A stretch of DNA of 54,677 nt. Source: JAFGIN01 sp050301235 (GTDB lineage: Bacteria; Fibrobacterota; Chitinivibrionia; Chitinivibrionales; Chitinispirillaceae). Position numbers and translations under genes: made by a program. The notes beneath the pieces were generated by a model. That model saw nothing but the letters and a program-made list of their open reading frames with translations. It was not told the origin of the DNA and did no database searches. The stretch is from assembly GCA_050301235.1 (NCBI GenBank), contig JBNKZD010000303.1, positions 1-54,677 on the forward strand. The letters are read 5' to 3'. Shown in pieces: positions 26,463 to 35,089 of this stretch. Every line of letters starts with the position of its first letter. Position 1 is the stretch's first letter.

Positions 26463-27496
26463 TTTGTCATCTCAAGAGTATCCATTGCCGTTGATGTTAC
26501 AATCTCGGCAAATCGCAGCATCTTTACCGGGGGATACAACTCCATCGATTTACATGCCTGCATATTGATAAGGAGCGAATATTGCGGAACTTTTTCACAA
26601 GGTATCTCTCCTGGAGAGGTCCCCATCAGGATCTGGCGCGCTTTATATCCAGCGAATGCTCCAACTGCAGAATATTTACACACAAGTCCCATACAGGCAC
26701 CTTTATCCCTTACTGGCTGCTCTGTTGCAGAAAATGTCGGAATATTTGCTTTCTGGCAGGCATTGACAATCTTTCCGGCGTTTGAAATAATGTAGCTGTC
26801 AGATGGAAGATATACAATATCTACTCTTTTCATTAAAATTTTATTCAGACTTTTAGATAACTCTCGATCTGATAAACTGTCCCCTCCCACAGAGTGTAAA
26901 GCAACAATAACCACCGATATTGAACGGGGTATTGAAAGATTATTCAGCTCATTAACCTGCGTCCTCGAATTTGCCTCCTCAGGATTGTACAACACTCCGA
27001 TCGATTTTACAGGAATTACTGATTCAATAGCGTTAATTTGAACATCCATTGGTACAAGATGAGAAACGCCTGTAATATTCCTGTTGCTGAGATTAGAATG
27101 TTTTCTAACCAGCCCCGCAGCCTGCGGGTCCGCGACTACAGAGAATACAATCGGTGTGGTTGTAATGTGAAGATCTTTACGAATTGCATCAACCTTTCCT
27201 GCCAGTGTCGCAGCTACGGTAGTTCCAAAAGCATAAATAAGATCCGGAGGGGTAACCAACAGTTTTGAACGCACACTGATAAGTTCATCATTATTCTGTT
27301 TGCAGTCATATATAATAAATTTTACCGGATCACCATCGAAGGTCTCTATAAACCCCTTTTCCGCATCAGTTTCTCCCCGCCAAAGCACCATCGCGATCTC
27401 AAGTGAATCTGCGTTTTTCCCATACACGATTGATGAAAATAAAAAAATGGCATTCATTACAAAAAAAGTGTATTTGCAATTGCATATTTTGTTCAT
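26459..27496 (-). CDS. ABC_sub_bind-type (TrpX-like) solute-binding protein
   Basis: 345 residues from the ATG at 27496, which has a perfect GGAGGTGATC ribosome site and overlaps the upstream stop as ATGA. A start 18 codons earlier is much less likely. A signal peptide covers about 1-28 (NAIFLFSSIVYG). The Rossmann-like two-lobed fold shows PPDLIYAFGTTVAATLAG, TPIVFSVVADPQAAGL, NITGVSHLVP and SIGVLYNPEEANS, all typical of the ABC_sub_bind family (PF04392), whose members bind small ligands in the periplasm. There is no ABC permease or ATPase next to it. Coupling to the sensor-MFS gene suggests it delivers ligand to, or senses for, that protein. Confidence 0.83.
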   Translation of the reverse strand: MNKICNCKYTFFVMNAIFLFSSIVYGKNADSLEIAMVLWRGETDAEKGFIETFDGDPVKFIIYDCKQNNDELISVRSKLLVTPPDLIYAFGTTVAATLAGKVDAIRKDLHITTTPIVFSVVADPQAAGLVRKHSNLSNRNITGVSHLVPMDVQINAIESVIPVKSIGVLYNPEEANSRTQVNELNNLSIPRSISVVIVALHSVGGDSLSDRELSKSLNKILMKRVDIVYLPSDSYIISNAGKIVNACQKANIPTFSATEQPVRDKGACMGLVCKYSAVGAFAGYKARQILMGTSPGEIPCEKVPQYSLLINMQACKSMELYPPVKMLRFAEIVTSTAMDTLEMTN

Positions 27497-29517
27497 GCGA
27501 TCACCTCCGCTTTTTTCACTGACGAAGAGCCGATATTGGTTGACAACCAAAAGAGAATCGTTCCCGAAAAGGTCAGTGCGCCAAGGGCCATTATTCCTTT
27601 AGTAAAACCAAATGATGAAATAAGTAAACCAGCGACAATTGGCCCGAAAATATTGCCACCCCTCTCGATCAGCCTGAAAAATGCAATAACAGTCCCCAAT
27701 CCCACAGGGCTGTCCTTTTTACTGAATTTATCAGTAACATACACAATCTGAGAAGAAACACTGATACTGTGAGCAATCCCTAATAAAATCGTGGTTACCA
27801 GAATTCCATAAACGCCACCTGTCCATTTTATCATAAAAAGACTCAATGCAGATATATATCCGCCGATGAAGATAAACCCGACTCTATTTTTAAATTTGTC
27901 GGCAATTTTTGCTACGATTGGTGAAAATATCACAATCTGCAATCCATACGCCATTATTATACGTCCAATTGTACTCTGATTTGTTCCAAGTGATTTTAAT
28001 AGAATGGGAACTGTATAATAGATAAATCCGACAAGACAGATTTTTGCTGGTATCGCAGAGAAAAGCAGTACCGATATGAAATGAGAATCTTTCAGAATAT
28101 AGCGTACATCTTTAAATGTCATCTTTTTTGCACCTTGCGCCGAATTTACGTTTTTTGCGCTTAAACGTGTCAGGACGCAAACTGCTGCACTGATTGCCAC
28201 CAGAGATGAGAATATGCATGTGAGTCTATACCCGAATCGTTCGGCAACAATTCCCCCAATGGCCGACCCACAGAGAGAGCCTGCAAAAAAAGCTGATAGG
28301 AACATAGCCATTCCCTGTGTCCGCTTTTCTTTTGGCGTTGAATCCAGAATATATCCCTGACTGGTAATAAAAACAATTCCATATCCAACAGCTGATAATG
28401 CCCTCCATCCGAGTAAGCCATAAAATGTTTGTGCCAGCCCAGTACCGACCAGACCGATTGCGGTGAGCAGTGCACCTATCAGAAATGGAGTATCGCGTCC
28501 TTTACGATCAGACCATGAACCGGCATAAGGAAGTGATAACGCCCAGAACAACATGAATATTGTGATCGGTAATCCGGAAATGAATTTATCAGATAACCAG
28601 CTGACGTGCACTTTAAGCGTTGACACAAAAAGCGGCAGAAAGCTCAACGAAAGCGAATCTGCAAAAACAACAAGAAACAGCGGTAAGCGCCCTTCAATTG
28701 CATTCCGTACATACATCGGGGAAACATCATCAGTTGCTGAAAAACTATACTCTTTATACAGTTTCCTGCATTCAGGTGAAAGTTTGTGAAAAAAGATATT
28801 TACCCGTTCAATCAGTTCATTCAGACTTTCGGCAAATCCCCAAACATCTTTTTTGTTAAACGATTTAAGAGTATTGGTGAATATGCCGTTTTTAACATTT
28901 TCGGTAAAGTTATGGATTATTGTCAGAGGTGAGATTAGTGTACGATTGAACACAAACAGCGTTAATTCAACAACCAGAAGTAAAGACACCAGCAGCAAAG
29001 TCAGGCTATCAAAAAGACTGGTCTTCACCGAATCCCAGAAAATCGATTTCTTCACACCTATCAACATCAGAAGATCCGATCTATCACCAGTTTTAATGGG
29101 ATACACCGAATGAAGACACTCTGAGGTTGTAAAATGGTATGCAGAGTCACTGAGGGGAACACGCGGTATCTCGTTTGCAAGATCAGCACAAGGATTACCG
29201 TCGATATTCAGAACAGTCCCGTCCCTCTTTGCCAGTGCGATATAATTTATTTCTTTGTTTTCAGAACGTAACTCGGAAAAGTATGAGCTCAATCCGGTAA
29301 GTTTATCACTTGGATAGCCAATCGAGATTGCCTTGTTGATAAGCTCACCAAGAATATTGGAAAGAATTACTTCCTTTGAAGACAGTTGCGGATAGAGTAT
29401 CTTTTGTGTATACCTCACCGATAGCGCAGTAACGGCAGCTCCACCAATGAGCATTAGTAAAACAGTTACTATTGTTGTACGGAAAGTAAGCTTTTTGATA
29501 ATATTTTTATGGTTCAT
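27493..29517 (-). CDS. MFS transporter with N-terminal extracytoplasmic sensor and HAMP domain
   Basis: 674 residues. TM1 (about 15-34) and TM2 (about 170-190) bracket an extracytoplasmic region of Cache-like size (about 38-165, with INYIALAKRDGTVLNIDG). A HAMP-like linker follows (about 191-245: RTLISPLTIIHNF, then GFAESLNELIERVN). Residues about 275-670 form a 12-TM MFS transporter with motif A as GSWSDRKGRD (333-342). In receptors, HAMP passes signals to kinases, cyclases or chemotaxis domains; here the output is a transporter. The ATG at 29517 overlaps the previous stop (ATGA), and the gene overlaps the next one the same way. Whether it transports a sensed ligand or acts as a receptor is unknown. 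Confidence 0.87.
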   Translation of the reverse strand: MNHKNIIKKLTFRTTIVTVLLMLIGGAAVTALSVRYTQKILYPQLSSKEVILSNILGELINKAISIGYPSDKLTGLSSYFSELRSENKEINYIALAKRDGTVLNIDGNPCADLANEIPRVPLSDSAYHFTTSECLHSVYPIKTGDRSDLLMLIGVKKSIFWDSVKTSLFDSLTLLLVSLLLVVELTLFVFNRTLISPLTIIHNFTENVKNGIFTNTLKSFNKKDVWGFAESLNELIERVNIFFHKLSPECRKLYKEYSFSATDDVSPMYVRNAIEGRLPLFLVVFADSLSLSFLPLFVSTLKVHVSWLSDKFISGLPITIFMLFWALSLPYAGSWSDRKGRDTPFLIGALLTAIGLVGTGLAQTFYGLLGWRALSAVGYGIVFITSQGYILDSTPKEKRTQGMAMFLSAFFAGSLCGSAIGGIVAERFGYRLTCIFSSLVAISAAVCVLTRLSAKNVNSAQGAKKMTFKDVRYILKDSHFISVLLFSAIPAKICLVGFIYYTVPILLKSLGTNQSTIGRIIMAYGLQIVIFSPIVAKIADKFKNRVGFIFIGGYISALSLFMIKWTGGVYGILVTTILLGIAHSISVSSQIVYVTDKFSKKDSPVGLGTVIAFFRLIERGGNIFGPIVAGLLISSFGFTKGIMALGALTFSGTILFWLSTNIGSSSVKKAEVIA

Positions 29518-30266
29518 ACGACACACTCAGCAGTTTCCCTGGTGACAGCATCCGTTGATTCCATATCTTCAATCAACCCCTCCAGCTCCCTTTTTACATC
29601 ATCGATACTCTTATCATCGGTTGTATCACAATCATCCTTCTTTGTATCAAAAAAAGATACTGAAAAAAGTGACTGGTTGATACGCTTGAAGATAAGATTC
29701 AGTGGAATGAGAGCAATTATCGAAAGTACCAGAGTGAGTAGAGCGACAGTCAACATTAAATTCATTTTAAGATTTGAAAATTCTGACTTGCTGAATCGTT
29801 CAAACTGAACGGCGACAATGATATCAGGAATACCGATATTATTTTTTGCCGTAAGTAATAACGATTCTATAGCTCCATCCTTTACAGATATTGTTTTACC
29901 AGTTGTATCAGTAAGAGTTTTCTGAAGCATGGCACTGGTGACTATTCTATCGGCTGTTGGTAACGTTGTTTGCAATAGTTTCTCACTCGATCCATAAACC
30001 GAAATCCCGTGCACAAAAGGTGCAAGTGCTGTCTGCTTTTTTATAATCTCAGGGAGATTCTGCATCTCGTCACAATGAAGCCCCATGCGAAGGCCGCGTT
30101 CGATAACCGTTGCCACATCAGATGCGATAAATCTGGCAGTGCTTTCACGCAGATCGCAATACCGTTTCTGAATATTGAAATAGATCAGTACACTTAATAC
30201 GGACAGCATGCAGAATACAATGACTACAGTTAACAGGAAGGTATTTCGTATCAGTACTTTTTTCAC
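29514..30266 (-). CDS. Two-TM extracytoplasmic sensor protein without output domain
   Basis: About 250 residues from the GTG at 30266 (AAGG eight bases upstream); an upstream TTG at 30341 would add 25 residues without membrane logic. TM1 (FLLTVVIVFCMLSVLSVLIYF) and TM2 (LMLTVALLTLVLSIIALIPL) enclose about 140 residues with a Cache-like look (FVHGISVYGSSEKLLQTTLP, near 90-110). The cytoplasmic tail is short and acidic, with no kinase, cyclase or phosphatase. Its architecture parallels the N-terminal sensor of the MFS fusion encoded next, to which it is coupled by ATGA. It probably pairs with that protein or the SpoIIE phosphatase upstream. Confidence 0.74.
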   Translation of the reverse strand: MKKVLIRNTFLLTVVIVFCMLSVLSVLIYFNIQKRYCDLRESTARFIASDVATVIERGLRMGLHCDEMQNLPEIIKKQTALAPFVHGISVYGSSEKLLQTTLPTADRIVTSAMLQKTLTDTTGKTISVKDGAIESLLLTAKNNIGIPDIIVAVQFERFSKSEFSNLKMNLMLTVALLTLVLSIIALIPLNLIFKRINQSLFSVSFFDTKKDDCDTTDDKSIDDVKRELEGLIEDMESTDAVTRETAECVV

Positions 30267-30393
30267 ATCAAAGCCTTTCAAAAAAGCTATTAACACTACT
30301 GTTACAAAACGTTCCGCATGGATTGAACTTAGTCGCAACAAGGCGTTATCCAGGTATTCTAAAGTCGTACCACTTGATTTACCTTCGAAATAC

Positions 30394-31815
30394 TCAGGAA
30401 TACGTCAAGATCTCATTCTGCTCCACACTTTTAGATGATTCAGATTCAGATTCACATTTCCATCGTAAACCCAGTAATGTAATGTCATCAAACTGATTAT
30501 CAACATTCTGAAAATTATTAACAGCATCAAGCATGGATTGAATCGTCTGTTTTGCATTTGAACCACAACCATTGTCATTTAACAACTCTACGATTTTATT
30601 CTCATCCATGGTCTGACGACGTTTATTCTGTGCATCAGTAAGACCATCAGTATAGAGAAACAAACAATCGTTCTTCTCCAGCTGCATTGAAAATGGTGTA
30701 TATGTTGCGTATTCCATTACACCCAGTGCCATCCCGCCTTTTTCAGACATTTCAACAGCCTTTCCATTGCATATTAAAAATGGTGGAGGATGGCCCGCAT
30801 TACAATAGGTCAATATACCAGTCTCTGTATCAAGAAATCCGCAGAAGAGTGTCACATACATTAATGACTCATTACCATCGCACAACTCTCTGTTGACCTT
30901 TTGGAGAAGTGTTGAGGGGGTATCGGCAATTTCACACATTGCTTTTAAAAGCGTTTTTGTTACAGCCATATATAGTGATGCCGGAACACCCTTGTCAGAA
31001 ACATCTCCGATCGAGAAACAGATCAGCCGTTCATTGATCTTGAAAAAATCAAAAAAATCGCCGGCAACTTCACGAGCAGGTTGCACAACACCATAAATCT
31101 CAATCGTCTGCCAACCTGGTTGTGGTGGAAAAATCTTTGGAAGAATACTCATCTGAATCTCCCGACCAATCGCGAGTTCCTTTTCGAATTTCTGTTTCTC
31201 ATCCCGGATTTTCAGACTTTTAATTATATCAGTAATGATAAATGAAAATAGCCCAATCCCGATTGACTCAGTAATGATTCGGGCCGGTAAAGTTATCGAT
31301 TGAGATCTGATAGCTAATTCAATTGGCTGCTGCATAAGAAGAATCAATGATGAATGTATTATTTCTATAAATATTGTCGTTAAAATCGCCCACTTTACCC
31401 CAATAAATTGTTTCTTGTTCAGGTTATAAAGTACACCGGAAAATACTCCGGCAAAAATTGACGCGATCGCACAGGGACATGCAGTATTGCCTCCGACAAA
31501 AAAACGGTGTGTTCCAGCTATAAGCCCGGATACACCTCCAACAATCGGTCCCCCAAGCATTCCCGCTATAATCGGCCCAACATTCCTGATATTTGATTGC
31601 ACATCAAGAATGGGAATTGAATTGATTGTTCCGAAAATCCCCAGTGAAGAACCAATCACAATAAGTAGTATCGTGTGTTTTTTTCTATGTGAAGTCACGC
31701 CAAAAAGAATATCCGCATTTTTATGACTGAATATATAAGCACATAATATGACCACCGCCATATTATTCAATAAACCGGGAATCAACTCACTCCAGAATGA
31801 GTATAAATTTGCCAT
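30394..31815 (-). CDS. LytS-type 5TM sensor with SpoIIE/RsbU PP2C phosphatase domain
   Basis: 473 residues. Residues about 1-200 form a 5TM-5TMR_LYT sensor (NVGPIIAGMLGGPIVGG, GLIAGTHRFFVGGNTACPCA). A short coiled linker (EKELAIGREIQMSILPK) leads to the SpoIIE/PP2C domain, about 225-455, with metal-binding motifs AGDFFDFF, IGDVSDKGVPASLYMA and LYTDGLTDAQN. Such enzymes dephosphorylate an RsbV-like STAS protein and so flip a partner switch. A STAS protein and an RsbW-like kinase are encoded at the head of the T6SS operon 10 kb upstream, and none elsewhere in the window. A promoter-like pair and a terminator-like hairpin separate it from tssG. Confidence 0.92.
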   Translation of the reverse strand: MANLYSFWSELIPGLLNNMAVVILCAYIFSHKNADILFGVTSHRKKHTILLIVIGSSLGIFGTINSIPILDVQSNIRNVGPIIAGMLGGPIVGGVSGLIAGTHRFFVGGNTACPCAIASIFAGVFSGVLYNLNKKQFIGVKWAILTTIFIEIIHSSLILLMQQPIELAIRSQSITLPARIITESIGIGLFSFIITDIIKSLKIRDEKQKFEKELAIGREIQMSILPKIFPPQPGWQTIEIYGVVQPAREVAGDFFDFFKINERLICFSIGDVSDKGVPASLYMAVTKTLLKAMCEIADTPSTLLQKVNRELCDGNESLMYVTLFCGFLDTETGILTYCNAGHPPPFLICNGKAVEMSEKGGMALGVMEYATYTPFSMQLEKNDCLFLYTDGLTDAQNKRRQTMDENKIVELLNDNGCGSNAKQTIQSMLDAVNNFQNVDNQFDDITLLGLRWKCESESESSKSVEQNEILTYS

Positions 31816-31894
31816 AATTAAACCACATCATTAGAAACAAAAACTACACAGGCACAAATCACAAACTATGGGCTTGAAATTTGTCATGTAATTT

Positions 31895-31923
31895 AAAATA
31901 TATTTTTAACTTCGCATATTCAA
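31895..31923 (-). promoter_or_regulatory. Putative sigma-70-like promoter for the SpoIIE-sensor-MFS unit
   Basis: On the minus strand TTGAAT (31918-31923) and TATTTT (31895-31900) are 17 bases apart. This leaves a leader of about 70 bases before the SpoIIE gene at 31815. Motif reading only. Confidence 0.4.
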
Positions 31924-31928
31924 ATTAT

Positions 31929-31960
31929 AATCTGCTTACATGTTCAGATTTTAGCAGATT
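31929..31960 (-). terminator. Hairpin at the end of tssG
   Basis: AATCTGCT and AGCAGATT are perfect eight-base arms around a 16-base loop, starting at the tssG stop codon. Only an AT-rich stretch follows, so termination may be partial. Confidence 0.4.
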
Positions 31961-32963
31961 ACGAGCCCTTAACGACAGTGGAGACTATTTTCTCTTTTAA
32001 ATTTCCGGAAAAAACCCATGTATTCCACCCCAACCGTGCAGCTGTCCTGTTTCCCGGTTGAGTTGTTCTGATCGAATTTGCACGGATACTTACTTTGCAA
32101 TCCCATACAATTAACCGATCTACGTACAATTTAAATATCTGCTGAAACAACGGTATCATTCTCCCATCTGGAAAATATTCCATCAATTCATCACTTCCTA
32201 TTGGTCCAATCAGAATCCGTAGCGCATTCATTCTATCCAGAAGAGTATTTCCAAGGAAAATTGACTCACCCAGCACATTGCCACTTCTGCCAATAACACA
32301 ACGCTGGTCTGCAGGCACATGTGCTTTGCGTGTAGGACATTGTTCGATCGTAAGTGAATGATTTTTTGTATACATGGAGAGAATACTTCGCAACCCTTCA
32401 GCTGTTTTTACCATCCTTGATGTAAATGATGCAAAAGCGATATAGCTTTGCGGATTAGAAAAGGTATTCTTGCCAGCTTTTATACCCAGTCCCGATATGC
32501 AGAACAATCTTTCCCAAATGTCATCATCATTCTTTTCAAATAACGAATGAAGAAGATCGCATTTCTGCCATGTTTTGAAGTATGCATCATAGATCAGACT
32601 GCAGATACAATCGATAAAATCGCGACTTGTTGATTCGCCACGATTATACTCCCGAAGTAATTCCTGTGTATAAAATAAAGGCAACGGTGAACCAGTTCCA
32701 TACATTTGAAACATTGAAACGGTTATTATAAGTCGAACAATATCCTGATGCGCAATTCGGTTTTCGATAGCATGGATTTCGGAACGAGGTGGCGAAAGTC
32801 CCAGATCTGAACGGACCATGGCATAATCCAACAGAGACTTTTCACCATCAGGGCTGCGATGTAGATACAATAACCGCATAACCTGAATCAGGTTGCTCTC
32901 AGTCCCTGAAGAGATGAGGTGTTTGATCAGATCAGATGTTTTTCCCCAAGCCTTGGCTTCCAC
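31959..32963 (-). CDS. tssG: T6SS baseplate wedge subunit TssG
   Basis: 334 residues, typical length. It shows the TssG pattern: an N-terminal helix with LIQVMRLLYLHR, then VRSDLGLSPPRSEI, IVRLIITVSMFQMYGTGSPLPLFYTQEL near residue 76, and a C-terminal beta-rich part ending GRNT-like. TssG with two TssF and TssE makes the baseplate wedge that docks on TssK and the membrane complex. It starts at GTG 32963, eight bases behind GGAGAGG, and overlaps tssF by 37 bases. It is the last gene of the tss operon, followed by a hairpin. Confidence 0.9.
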   Translation of the reverse strand: MEAKAWGKTSDLIKHLISSGTESNLIQVMRLLYLHRSPDGEKSLLDYAMVRSDLGLSPPRSEIHAIENRIAHQDIVRLIITVSMFQMYGTGSPLPLFYTQELLREYNRGESTSRDFIDCICSLIYDAYFKTWQKCDLLHSLFEKNDDDIWERLFCISGLGIKAGKNTFSNPQSYIAFASFTSRMVKTAEGLRSILSMYTKNHSLTIEQCPTRKAHVPADQRCVIGRSGNVLGESIFLGNTLLDRMNALRILIGPIGSDELMEYFPDGRMIPLFQQIFKLYVDRLIVWDCKVSIRANSIRTTQPGNRTAARLGWNTWVFSGNLKEKIVSTVVKGS

Positions 32964-34648
32964 ACCAGCACCTCTCCGGTTTTAAGGTTACGTGATTCCA
33001 GTATTGTAAATGTATTTATCGGAGCATACAATGAAAAAAAATGATCAAGAACAGAACAGAACAGATACGCATCTCCCCAACCGGAAAAATGCGTCTGATC
33101 GAAAGAGATCGATATACAGATACCACGCATCAATACGCCACCAAAAATTCTTTCGACCGGCCGGGTTGTTAATGTTTCAATCGATTCGATTCGATTCAAA
33201 TTATTCAGTACTGCAGAATCTGAACGCTCATTATGAAATGTATACATCCGCAGCAACTCTTTTATCGATTCAGCATCACTTAAAGGCAGGATATTGGCTG
33301 TAAAATGAGATAGTAATCTCCACAGCTCATTTTTTTCAAGCTGTATATCTACCTGGGTGGTTGGAGCCGTAATGTTGGAAAATGTCGCAAGTTCAGGTGA
33401 TGTTGACGTTGGAACCGAGATATCTCCTGTCTTTAATTTTTCCGGCAGATGTGCATTGGTACAGGTAAGTTCAACTGAAAGCACTTCCCTTTCTATTGGA
33501 CGACCAGTTTCATAACTTAACGAAATATTAACTTCATGAAGATTATTAACAATCGATCGGGAATGATGCACCTGAAAATAACCATCGGTACTTTTTTGCT
33601 TAACAAATTTATTATAAGGTATGTAATTCTTACGCTCTACAGTACCCTGGCGGAATCCGATAACTGAATCAACGGAATAAATATCGTAATACTTACTTTT
33701 TTCACAAGATGGAAGAATCGTCATCCGTTCATTGTGATGGCCAACCTGTACCGGTTCAGCATCCATGGGAAAAAGATTTACTGCGGGAACAGCAAAAAGT
33801 GTAAAAAACTTCTCTTGAAGTCCGATTAAATCTCTTTCAGCTTTGATAATAAGCTGTATCTCAAACTCCTGAACATCGCCAAGTGAACTGAGCTTCTCAA
33901 GTCCACCGATTTCATAAAAGAGAAACTTTTCGGGGAACATGAAATATTCTGTCAAAATCGAATAACGGGAAAATCGCTGATTTACATCTGTAAAAAGTAG
34001 TGTATCACTCCTGAATCCCGGCACATCAAGTGATCCTGCCGGCAGCACAAATTGCTGCGCCCCCGCAGTGACTACAATCCTCTGAAGAGATGTCCGCAAT
34101 CGTGCGAAAAATTGTGAAGCTTCGATAAATCCACCACCAGCAAAAAACGTTAACTTACGACATACGAATTGTTTCAAAGAGATTCCGTTCAATTTCAATC
34201 TGACACTGCATTTTACCTCCTCCGATGATATGCGTTCTTCTTTTACCCCCGTTACTGTTAACGGCGATATCTGAATATCCATTGTCGTCCGGAACTGGCA
34301 TTGAACACCTTCGATAAAATTCGAACTAAGTAATGTTCCGGATGGAACCGATACGGTCTCGATCAGTGACATTTTAGGTGTAAATGCAACGATACATGAT
34401 GATGGCAGCGGGCGTAACATGTGCGGAAACAATATTCCAGCAATTCCCCTGATCAACTCCGGCAGATCATCATCGAGTTTTTCCTGAACAATCGCATTAA
34501 GAAAAGCACTTCCTTCCAGCAACCGTTCAATATCAGGATCCGTTGAATTCTGACGTAGCATTGGTGCAATCGACGGATTCGCCTGGGCAAACTCCGCAGC
34601 CCGCTCTCGCAAATTTGTCAATTGCTGCTGATAATAGTTTCGAAACAT
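32927..34648 (-). CDS. tssF: T6SS baseplate wedge subunit TssF
   Basis: 573 residues, close to the family norm. It opens MFRNYYQQQLTNLRERAAEF AQ-like (FAQANPSIAPML), then DPDIERLLEGSAFLNAIVQEKLDDDLPEL, the strongly conserved TssF N-terminus (quoted in parts). PHMLRPLPSSCIVAFTP and GSFRSD-like blocks follow, and the C-terminus contains VERIFGGVLMRGICISISFD. It is a core baseplate protein without catalytic function. GGGA lies seven bases before the ATG, overlapping the tssE stop, so initiation is coupled. It overlaps tssG. Confidence 0.92.
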   Translation of the reverse strand: MFRNYYQQQLTNLRERAAEFAQANPSIAPMLRQNSTDPDIERLLEGSAFLNAIVQEKLDDDLPELIRGIAGILFPHMLRPLPSSCIVAFTPKMSLIETVSVPSGTLLSSNFIEGVQCQFRTTMDIQISPLTVTGVKEERISSEEVKCSVRLKLNGISLKQFVCRKLTFFAGGGFIEASQFFARLRTSLQRIVVTAGAQQFVLPAGSLDVPGFRSDTLLFTDVNQRFSRYSILTEYFMFPEKFLFYEIGGLEKLSSLGDVQEFEIQLIIKAERDLIGLQEKFFTLFAVPAVNLFPMDAEPVQVGHHNERMTILPSCEKSKYYDIYSVDSVIGFRQGTVERKNYIPYNKFVKQKSTDGYFQVHHSRSIVNNLHEVNISLSYETGRPIEREVLSVELTCTNAHLPEKLKTGDISVPTSTSPELATFSNITAPTTQVDIQLEKNELWRLLSHFTANILPLSDAESIKELLRMYTFHNERSDSAVLNNLNRIESIETLTTRPVERIFGGVLMRGICISISFDQTHFSGWGDAYLFCSVLDHFFSLYAPINTFTILESRNLKTGEVLVWKPRLGEKHLI

Positions 34649-34651
34649 CTG

Positions 34652-35074
34652 TTAATCCCGCTGCTTTCTACTCACCGTTATTTTCGCTTCAGATGAAATT
34701 GTTACAATAAACTCGATACTCTGAGCTGAAGTATCTGCCAGATACCCTTTAACACCAAACTTCTGCATCAGCAGATCATCCTTATCCGATAACTGTTGTA
34801 TGGTAACATTTTTAAGCCTCGGCTCGAATTTCCGTATGACCGATACAATTGCATTTGACATGCGCGAAGTACTCTCCCGAAAGCGGATTCCCTGAGAAAA
34901 GAATACATCCGGCATCCCGTAATCATCATCGATTAAAACAGTACCGTTACGGGTACACAGAATATTATGAACATGCGAGAGAATCGATTGAACAACGTTC
35001 TCATACAGAACTCCCGGCGCACTCTCTTCAGACTCATGTGAATGCAAGCGTTCGAGTAAACGCACCTGAACCAT
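34652..35074 (-). CDS. tssE: T6SS baseplate subunit TssE (gp25-like)
   Basis: 140 residues from the ATG at 35074, chosen because GAGGA lies six bases upstream; a GTG five codons earlier is the alternative. The gp25/lysozyme-like wedge fold is visible in VQSILSHVHNILCTRNGTVLIDDDYGMPDV in parts, the ISxxxLRLLNTR..GS....YG.PD consensus region (here RNGTVLIDDDYGMPD), followed by IRKFEPRLKNVTIQ. It acts as a baseplate wedge protein contacting the sheath. It starts 15 bases after tssM and ends three bases before tssF. Confidence 0.9.
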   Translation of the reverse strand: MVQVRLLERLHSHESEESAPGVLYENVVQSILSHVHNILCTRNGTVLIDDDYGMPDVFFSQGIRFRESTSRMSNAIVSVIRKFEPRLKNVTIQQLSDKDDLLMQKFGVKGYLADTSAQSIEFIVTISSEAKITVSRKQRD

Positions 35075-35089
35075 TCCAGTTCCTCTCAC

